Shown here: in pieces, positions 50,946-59,479 of the stretch
Layout of the letters: each line of letters opens with the position of its first letter
How positions within the stretch are numbered: position 1 is the first letter of the stretch
DNA from: Halicephalobus mephisto
Lineage: Eukaryota > Nematoda > Chromadorea > Rhabditida > Panagrolaimidae
Reading direction: 5' to 3'
NCBI GenBank assembly: GCA_009193035.1
Contig: SWDT01000008.1
Location: 682,001 to 746,000, forward strand
Length of the DNA: 64,000 nucleotides
Notes under the pieces: model-generated
Database searches by the model: none
Seen by the model: only the letters and a program-made list of their open reading frames with translations
What the model was told of the DNA's origin: nothing
Position numbers and translations under genes: made by a program

Positions 50946-52050
50946 GTTAAGATTGAAATTTAAGAATTTAGTATTTATATAATTTTGGAAAGTTATAAAT
51001 CAAATTGTTAGAAAATAGAAATCTATGAAATTTTTAAAAATAGTTTTAACACGAATTTTTCCATTTTTTATAAAAAATAAAAAACTGCAAAATTCAACAT
51101 TTATGAAATTTCAGAAAATTCTAAACAATTTTAAAAATTAAAAATATTTGAAAATTTGAAAAATCATCTCGACACCAATTTCGAAATTTCCACTTAAGAC
51201 CGGAAAATTCAAAATATAATTTCACAAAATTTCAAAGATATTGAAGATTCCGAAAAATCCAAAATTTTTATGATGTTCTGTAATCTTATCCAAAGACCGT
51301 AAACAGGAATTTCGCCAACGGCAACTTGTTTTATTTTTTGGGAAATTCTGGAAGGTGCGAGCTATGACCTCCACCACCGCTCTCGGGACTATATAAGCTT
51401 TATATCTTAGAATAAAAACATCAAAATAAAAATACCAAATCGAATAAAACAAATCCAGCTGACTCTGAATTCTGAAAACAAAAATGAATTTTTTTTAACT
51501 GTTCTAATTTACCCCCTTCAGAACATAAAGTAGAAGAAAACACAATTGAACCTTTGTTGATTGGTTTGAGAGAATCCTACCGTATACCCTAAATGACTAT
51601 TTCTGTTTTAATTGTCTCAGCTGAGATCGTCGAACCAGAACTTTCCGACGGTCGCGCTCCATTGGAAATCAAAAACTATCTATTTTCATGTTCTATCAAT
51701 CTTCCAAAAAAGATTGGCTCTGAAATTTTAATTTTTCGAAGGAAAATAAAAATTATTTTGTCCTATATATCTAATTAGTTTTTCTGCAGTTACAGTTTTA
51801 TGTTCAAAAAAGTACTTGATTGAAAAGTTTCAAAACGATGTTACAGTTACTTTGTAACTACTTAAACGAAGTAAGATTGAGAGTCAAAGAGTCTCAAAAA
51901 TACTTATATATATAAATCCTTTTGACACAAATTCAAGAGATTATTCGCAAAGCTTTTAAGATGTGGATTTCGATTAAAAAGTGGTTTATGAAAAAATTGT
52001 TGCAATCGGTTTGACGATGAAATGAGATTCGTCTCTGGGATTTCCTAGAG
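50945..52050. other. Mostly unique DNA, no gene recognised
   Basis: 51260-51460 and 51580-51780 have ordinary composition and short open frames without family features. Confidence 0.4.
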
Positions 52051-52960
52051 GGGAATTTTGTCTCGTCCGATCTATATATAGAATTGACTTTGTCTAATTG
52101 AAGATTCAATCCTATATTTGGGAAATGTGTGTTTTCTTTGTTTGGAATATTGATTTTGATTTTCGCGAATAAACGCTTCGAATAAAGTAGTAACGAAAAT
52201 TACAGCATCGTGAAAATTATAGTTTGTATCTAGTCTATATATCGAATTCGTGTTGTATGTGGATTCCTTCCTAAATTGAGTAAATGAGTAGCTAGTTTGT
52301 AGGTTTCGTAATATTAATCGTGACATTAATGTGCGGATGCTATATATGGAGCAACACCGAAAGTTATGGGATTTTGAAAGTAGCAATTTTCATCTACACT
52401 ATATATCGAAGTAGTTATACGGTAATATTCGCTTCCAAGCCTAGTAGATGAGTATTTGATAGATTTGATAATAATAACTCTCAATGTAGTATATAAATGT
52501 TTTACGTGAAATAATAATGAAAGTTATGGGATTTTGAAAGTAGCAGTTATCATCTACACTATATATCGAAGTAGTTGTACGGTAATATTCGCTTCCAAGA
52601 TTAGTAAATGAGTATTCGGTCAATAGATTTGATAATAATAACTCTTAATGTAGTATATAAATGTTTTACGTGAAGTAATAATGAAAGTTATGGGATTTTG
52701 AAAGTAGCAGTTATCATCTACACTATATATCGAAGTAGTTGTACGGTAATATTCGCTTCCAAGCCTAGTAAATGAGTATTTGACTGTTAAGTTTGAAAAC
52801 GCTGGTTTTGAAATTAATATATAGATGCTTTAGATAGGACAATGTCGAAGGTTCTGTGATTTCGAAAGTCTTAATTTCATCTATTTCGTATACAAAGTAG
52901 ACTTTGTTAGTATGTACATTTGCTTCTAACTCTAGGAAATATACACTCAACCACAAGATT
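52050..52960. repeat. About 165-bp tandem array
   Basis: Five units with CATCTACACTATATATCGAA, GTAATATTCGCTTCCAAG, TAATAATAACTCT and GTTATGGGATTTTGAAAGTA. The middle three are nearly identical; the outer ones are diverged. The minus-strand open frames are repeat artefacts. Confidence 0.9.
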
Positions 52961-53766
52961 CTAAAACTCTGGTACTGACTTTATTCTCTAAATATTTAAA
53001 ACAAAATAAGGAATAGAGTTATAAGAACTTAAAGATAGACATTTACATATGTAACTTTGATGTAGAACTTTGGAGATAATTTAGGTTTTCTAAGATGCAA
53101 TTTCCAATAAAAATATACTTTTACAAACTAATAGTTACATTCTATATTTACTCCAAAATTAATCTCGAAGACCTCCCAAAGGAATATGTTCGATCAAGTC
53201 TGGTTACAATGAAGGCGATTGACCGTGACCGATTTTCCTAAGATAACTAGATAAAAAATAATTTTTCTTATACCGGAAAAGTTGAACGGAAGCGAATTAC
53301 ACTCCCCATTTATTCATCAAATGGAATTGTTTGCCAACAATCTTATAAATCGAAATCACTCGAGCAAAATGATGGCATTGTTATTTTTTATTTTTGACGA
53401 TAACCATATTCGGAAATGAGAAGTCGAGGAAAGAATTACAATCAAAGAAAAAAGTAATGAGTGTTTTTATGGATTACTGTAATATGAATATGGATTTTGA
53501 CGAATTTCGAAAGTATTTGATATGGAAACTATAATGTTAAAATTGAAGCTAAAAAATAAAATAATTTTACAGTAATTGAAATTTATTTTTCAAAACAGAA
53601 TTTTTTTAATTTTAAAGCTTTAGTAAAAAAATCTTGAAAAAATTTATAACTTCAACTCGGGAAATCACAAGTTTCATTAAATCACACAACTTTGGAAAAA
53701 TTAATCTTTCAAAATCCTGTAGTTTTAATATTATGTCTCACAAAATAACGAGAATATGGTATGAAA
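52960..53766. other. Unique DNA, nothing recognised
   Basis: No repeat structure or supported open frame. Confidence 0.4.
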
Positions 53767-53767
53767 T

Positions 53768-53838
53768 AGCTTCGGTAGTACAATAGTAGTATACGTGACA
53801 GTAAAGTTACGAGACTCGGGTTCGATTCCCGACGAAGA
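53768..53838 (+). pseudogene. tRNA-Asp-like sequence (tRNA pseudogene or SINE head)
   Basis: A perfect T-arm (TCGGG/CCCGA around TTCGATT), a D-arm (GTAC/GTAT), an A-box-like TAGTACAATAG and a B box GGTTCGATTCC at 53819-53829 are present. The anticodon stem (CGTGA/TTACG) closes an 8-base loop instead of 7, and only 5 of 7 acceptor pairs form, with spacing off by one. It most resembles tRNA-Asp. Unlikely to be a working tRNA. Confidence 0.6.
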
Positions 53839-54130
53839 ATGCAGATCCAGGCCTTGCCAGCCGCAATCTGGCTACAAACGGCTAAGACGCACTCATCAAA
53901 GACAGAAACAATATCAGAAGAAGGACCAAAAAGACGATTCTAGTGAGAGGAAGAATTCCTTGAAGATGATCCTAGTAAGATGAAGAATTCCCTGAAGATG
54001 ATCAGAAAGGTTGAGATGCGCGAACAATAGAGGAGTCCAAGCTAGAGTATGTAATGTTGTAAATCCTATATTGTAATTTCTTTGAAAACATTCGATAAAG
54101 ACAAAAATAGTATGAAATATGGGTATTGCT
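53839..54130 (+). repeat. Possible SINE body behind the tRNA-like head
   Basis: Unique tail with a two-and-a-half-fold 31-bp repeat (GAAGAATTCCCTGAAGATGA). Whether it is a true SINE body needs other copies; none is evident in this window. Confidence 0.3.
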
Positions 54131-54159
54131 GGGTTCTATAACTTTAATATAACAATAAA

Positions 54160-54800
54160 TCTGTCAAAAATTGAAAGATTCAATTTGGCAAGAACAGGTC
54201 TTACGAGATGCTGTAATCCTAACAACATATAATAAGCCTTACAATCATAGTAGATACCAAGTATGTGTTGTAAAATCCCGTAATCCTGAACACGAAAAAA
54301 CATAACTTTTGGTCCTTCAGTAATTACAAACTGTGGCAAAAATATAACACAATCGTCACATTTTTCATGAATATTTAACATTTGTGACGAAAGTTACAAG
54401 TAATAATGACGGTTTTTATTTGTTTCTAGGTCAAAAGTTACGTTTTCTTTGTACGGCAATACACAATAGTTTACAGGTTTCTGTAATCTTGATAACATAT
54501 ATAATAGTTTTCGTGATGCTAACAACATATATAGTAGGTCTTACAGGATTTTATAGTCCTAATAGCACATATAGTTTATCTTACAAGTTTTCGTGATGCT
54601 AACAACACATATAGTAGATCTTACAGGATTTTATGATGCTAACAATACATATAATTGATCTTACAGGATTTTATAGTTCTAATAACATATATAGTAGATC
54701 TTACAGGATTTTACAATCCTAAAAACCTAATTACTAAATCCTACAAGATGTTAGAATCCTAACAGTATGAATAATATATTTCGTAAGACTATAACATCAA
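54160..54800. repeat. About 59-bp tandem array, interrupted by a MITE
   Basis: Units with ACATATATAGTAGATCTTAC and AGGATTTTATAGTCCTAA run 54160-54290 and resume at 54465-54780 on both sides of a MITE copy. Confidence 0.8.
54290..54452 (-). mobile_element. MITE family M1, diverged copy
   Basis: Ends are ACACGAAAAAACATAACTTT and CAAAAGTTACGTTTTCTTTGT. The interior carries the reverse complement of the M1 body (CAATCGTCACATTTTTCATG, ATTTGTGACGAAAGTTAC). It sits within the 59-bp array. Confidence 0.65.
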
Positions 54801-55455
54801 TATACTAAAAATCAATTATCAGCAATTATTGAAAATTTAACTTCCTCTTTTCCATCTCATAGACCTTCAAAGACAGAAACAAATTCTAATTACTGGATAA
54901 GTACTTTGTAGTATTCTATATGGAAGAAGGGATTACTGTCTGGAATTTGTCGCACTTCAACACTCTGAAAATCCTTCAATTTCCACTTATCTATACTGTA
55001 TTTTAAGTTCACTAAATTATCCAGCTCTCCGGAAAATTCAAATCTGTCTGAGCTAATTTTTCATGCCAACACCCACTTTTGAAAATCCGAAATAATAGGA
55101 TTTAAAAATCAGACAAATTATGACTGGTTGTTTTCATTTTTTAAAAACGAAATTTTGGCTTTCACGGAGACTATACATGGAATTTAAATTAGTTAAATTA
55201 AACAATATTATAGAATTTTGAAGTTAAAAAATAAACATTGATGCGAAATGGTCTCGACGGGAAATTTTGGGATATTTTAGAAATTTCAAAAATTTGAAAA
55301 TTCACAGAATTAAAGTTTTTATCGAATTTCGACATGTTCGAAAAGCTTCCACAAAATTTTAGAAGGTTTCAGAATCTTCAATTTAATTATGGAAGTTACC
55401 CTCAGATTCTGGAAAGTGTCAAAAACTTCCATGGAATTCCAAGTTACAAAAACTT
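54800..55455. other. Unique DNA, nothing recognised
   Basis: Ordinary intron-like composition with no supported open frame. Confidence 0.4.
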
Positions 55456-55795
55456 AGTAAGGGAGCTTGTCTAAAATATGTAAGGCTTACAGGGGGAGGG
55501 GGTCTTAGAAAAGTTCCATGTAAGCCTTATATACTTAGGCAAGGTCCCTAAATTAAAAAAAGCTGAAATAACCTATAAGAGAGCTTGTCTAAAATATGTA
55601 AGGCTTACAGGGGGAGGGGGTCTTAGAAAAGCATTATGTAAGCCTTATATACTTAGACAAGGTCCTCAAATTAAAAAAAGCTACAATAACCTATAAGGAA
55701 GCTTGTCTAAAATATGTAAGGCTTACAGGGGGAGGGGGTCTTAGAAAAGTTCCATGTAAGCCTTATATACTTAGGCAAGGTCCCTAAAATACTGT
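55456..55795 (-). repeat. 118-bp hairpin minisatellite, locus 2
   Basis: Three units in the opposite orientation to 18300-18660: arms CTTGTCTAAAATATGTAAGG and CCTTATATACTTAGACAAGG flank a G-rich centre (CAGGGGGAGGGGG). Confidence 0.9.
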
Positions 55796-56450
55796 AAGAT
55801 TCCAACAGATACTATGAGATTTTGGAACATTTCAGAACTGCAAAGAATTTTGGAAAACGAAATTTTAATAAACGATTGAAAAATTTGAAATTTTTAGAAA
55901 TATTTTAGAATTTTCAATAACATTCTGATTTTTGGGATACTGTAAGACTTCAGGAGTTTATGAAATTCTCGAAAATTTCAAAAACATTAAATACATTCTA
56001 AAAACTTTCAAAAATTTTGCAATTTGTCACTGAATTTCGAACTTTTCTGAAACCTTCCTTAGGATACTGTAATACTTGGAAGTTCATTTTTGATTCTGGA
56101 AATTCCCAAATTTTTATTTTCAAAACGCTTAATTCAATTACACTGGAAAATCACTAAAGCTACAGTATGCCAATTAATGGAATCAAAATGAACTTCGGAT
56201 TTTTTAATTTTTAATTTTTGAAATTTTTGAAAAAAGTACTTTTTATAAAATTTCCAGAGCTGATTACATACTTGAAGACAATTTAATAAAAACTGTTTTT
56301 CGCGGAAGGAGTCCCCAAATTAACGACTTTGTTCGAACAGGGGGTTGGAATTTTACAACCGATTCTAAACGAGTCTGATCCTTGATTGGAAAACCTTCAA
56401 ATTGAGCCGATTCGGTCGCCGCGCCCACATGCAAGTTTTCAGAAAATTAA
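55796..56450. other. Unique DNA with a GC-richer island
   Basis: 56290-56440 is unique (CGATTCGGTCGCCGCGCCCA) with no open frame of note. The remainder is AT-rich. Confidence 0.4.
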
Positions 56451-56990
56451 AAACACTGATTTGTCGATTAGGGAGTCGATACCGAGGGAGAAGTTATAAT
56501 TACGGTAGAATTAAAAAGTATTTACAAAAATTAAAAATACTGATTTATTCATTAGGTAATTAATTTCGAAAATATTCTAATTACGGTAAAATTAAAAATA
56601 TTTACAAAAATTAAAAATACTAATTTTTCGATTAGACAATTAATTTCAAAAAAAAGTTATAATTACGGTAGAATTTAAAAAATTAAAAAAAAAAATACTA
56701 ATTTTTCGATTAGACAATTAATTTCAAAAAAAAGTTATAATTACGGTAGAATTTAAAAAATTAAAAAAAAAAATACTAATTTTTCGATTAGACAATTAAT
56801 TTCAAAAAAAAAGTTATAATTACGGTAAAATTAAAAATATTAAAAAAATTAAAAATACTAATTTTTCGATTAGGTAATTTATTTCAAAAATATTCTAATT
56901 ACAGTAAAATTAAAAATATTTAAAAACATTGATTTATCCATTAGGTAATTTATTTCGAAAATATTTCAAAAAAAATTAAAAACAGAAATT
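56450..56990. repeat. About 85-bp tandem array
   Basis: Six or so units with CTAATTTTTCGATTAGACAA and AAGTTATAATTACGGTA. Confidence 0.88.
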
Positions 56991-57480
56991 TCATTTTGAG
57001 ACAAAAACTAAACTCGAAACTTGCTCTATTTGTCAGAATGCCAATCAAATTTTGTATTAATTATTTTTCGCTCTGGAAGAAAAATTAAAACTTGTTCAAG
57101 GTTGATGATGCGGTCCGATTTTTTGATTAACCAAAAATTTTATTATTTCGGATTCTGTAATTGAATAAAAAAATCGATCAACAGAAAAATGAAAGAACAA
57201 GTAATAAAAGTCCTAAACTTGCTTCTGGTGACCATTAAATCCGTTTTCTTTGATTCAGATCGAAAATGACCTCTTTTCTGTGAAGTTGACAAATGGCACT
57301 CCTGCTGGTTATAATTTTTTTAAATTTCTAGTTATTTTTTACGAATACTGTGTCCGATAGTCACTATCCAAGGGGTTTATTTTCAAAAAAAAATAACAAT
57401 AAAAAACAAAATTAAATAGTGACGAAAAAATAATTTATTGTCAAAATTAGTCATTATTAAATTTTTTCGAAAATAATTTA
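56990..57480. other. Unique DNA, nothing recognised
   Basis: 57010-57370 is non-repetitive with no supported open frame. Confidence 0.4.
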
Positions 57481-58010
57481 ATTTAATTATGGATGGAATA
57501 AGATGTTTTTTGATTGGATGAGGATATTTTTAAAAAAGTTTCGTAATTAAAAATCAATGATGTGTGAAAGTTTTAAAAATTCAAACATATTTATTCTATA
57601 TTATCATTTATTTAAAATAATTGAATTTAAAAAATATTAATTAAGATGTTTTTTGATTATATGAGGATATTTTTAAAAAAGATTTCGTAATCAGAGATCA
57701 ATGTGTGAAAGTTTTAAAAATCCAGACATATTTATTCTATATTATCATTTATTTAAAATAATTGAATTAAAAAAATATTAAATAAGATGTTTTTTGATTG
57801 GATGAAGATATTTTAAAAAATTTCATAATTAAAAATCAATGATGTGTGAAAATTTTAAAAATTCAAACATATTTATTCTATATTATCATTTATTTAAAAC
57901 AATCACATTTAAAAACATTAAATAAGATGTTTCTTGATTAGATGAGGATATTTTTAAAAAAGATTTCGTAATCAGAGATCAAATTTTTAAGGAGGTTGTA
58001 AAACATTTTA
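57480..58010. repeat. About 145-bp tandem array, four units
   Basis: Units carry AAGATGTTTTTTGATTGGAT, AAAAGATTTCGTAATCAGAG and TATTCTATATTATCATTTAT. Confidence 0.9.
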
Positions 58011-58735
58011 GAACTTTTATGTCATCAATTGTTGAAAAACAACTGAATTTAACGAACCGTCTGGAATAACTAATTTAGATTTGACCAGAATATTCTAAAT
58101 TTAATTAATTTCGTAACTAGAATATCATGATCAAAAAAATTAAAAATATTTTTTTATATTTTATTAATTTTTCAAAAACAAAAAAATTAAAATATTTACA
58201 AATTTAAAATTTTAGTACTTTTAATTTTTATTATTTTTAAAAATTAAATTATTTTTTCAATTCTAAATTTTTAGATTTTTAATATTTTATTTTTTTTTAA
58301 GAATTTTATTTTTTTTTAATTCTCAATTTTTTAAAATCTTTAATATTTTTTTTTTTTAATTCTCAATTTTTAAAAATTTTTAATATTTTATATTTTTTTT
58401 AAATTTTTTATATTTTTACTAAAATAAATATCAATTAAAATTTTACTTTTTTTAATTTATAGATTGTCCAAGTATACGGTAGGAAATTTTGAAATAGTAA
58501 TTCCATAAATCGACCATGAACAAAGTTTTTTTTGTCTTGTTCCGAAAAATGAATCTGAATCACTTCCGACTGTAATTCATCATTTTGTTTTTCGAAATCA
58601 TTTAATTAGGAAAAATTTATTTTTCAACAAAAATAAAATCCATAAAATCTTTTCAATGATCACACTAATGAGAACCAGCTTCCTGAAAAAATCGAAATTT
58701 TATTTTTAAACAAAGTTAGTGAATTTAGCGATTTC
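58010..58735. other. AT-rich DNA
   Basis: 58140-58450 is nearly pure A/T with TTTTTAATTCTCAATTTTT repeats. No gene. Confidence 0.5.
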
Positions 58736-58752
58736 AAAGAAACCCGCAATTG

Positions 58753-58849
58753 ACCGTTCAAGAAGGCGGCGAGATCAAAGACGTCCTCTGGTACGTTCCA
58801 AAAACGATTCTCTGTTCTGTCGGATTTAGTGCCCCTAAAAATGAACAAG
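58753..58849 (-). other. Possible orphan exon
   Basis: Minus-strand TTCATTTTTAG acceptor at 58850 followed by codon-like sequence (GTKSDRTENRFWNVPEDVFD, LAAFLNG) ending at a weak donor GTCAAT. The plus strand is also open here (58750-58986), so the strand is uncertain. It lies downstream of the stop codon of the gene at 59480. No family recognised; may be a relic. Confidence 0.25.
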
Positions 58850-58909
58850 GTCGATCACGGAAAAAGTTAGGACTTCTTCCAAGTGCCGTAATTGGAGATC
58901 TCAGAAACG

Positions 58910-59070
58910 GTCCAGTCGAGATGGAATGTCATACTGTCATAAGAATAAAAAATAAAACTTTCCAAAATTCTATTGACAATTTCTAAACAGAAACGGTCCA
59001 GTCGAGATGGGATATACTGTCATAAGAATAAAAACTAAAACTTCTCGAAATTTTACCAACAATTTCTAAA
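58910..59070. repeat. About 80-bp direct duplication
   Basis: AAACGGTCCAGTCGAGATGG and ACTGTCATAAGAATAAAAA occur at 58913 and again at 58990. Confidence 0.75.
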
Positions 59071-59451
59071 ACTTTGTTGCAAATTTTTAAATCTTCGATT
59101 TTAACTGTTATTTAAAAAGTTAGAATATTCTTGTTTACTGTAGTCAAAATTGTGAAGACTCATGATAAATGAATTCAGAAAATTTTATTAAATGTATAGT
59201 AATGTAACTTTTGCAAATCTTCAAAAATTTCACAAATATATAAAAAAGATATTTTAATTTTCATTTTTTTAGATTCAGTAACTTCTGTATTTTTTTATTA
59301 AGCAATATTCGAAAAATTTTATTTTTTTTATTTACTGTAATTAAATTTTTCATCATTTTGGATTTACGGAGAATTCACACAAGACTTTATTAGATACACA
59401 GTAACGAATTTTCATAACCTTCAAAACCCAATATTTAGAAATACTCTAAGA

Positions 59452-59457
59452 TTTATT
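59452..59457 (-). terminator. Polyadenylation signal AATAAA of the gene ending at 59480
   Basis: Minus-strand AATAAA 23 bases after the stop codon. Confidence 0.6.
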
Positions 59458-59479
59458 TTAATTCAAACTACCATCTGTA

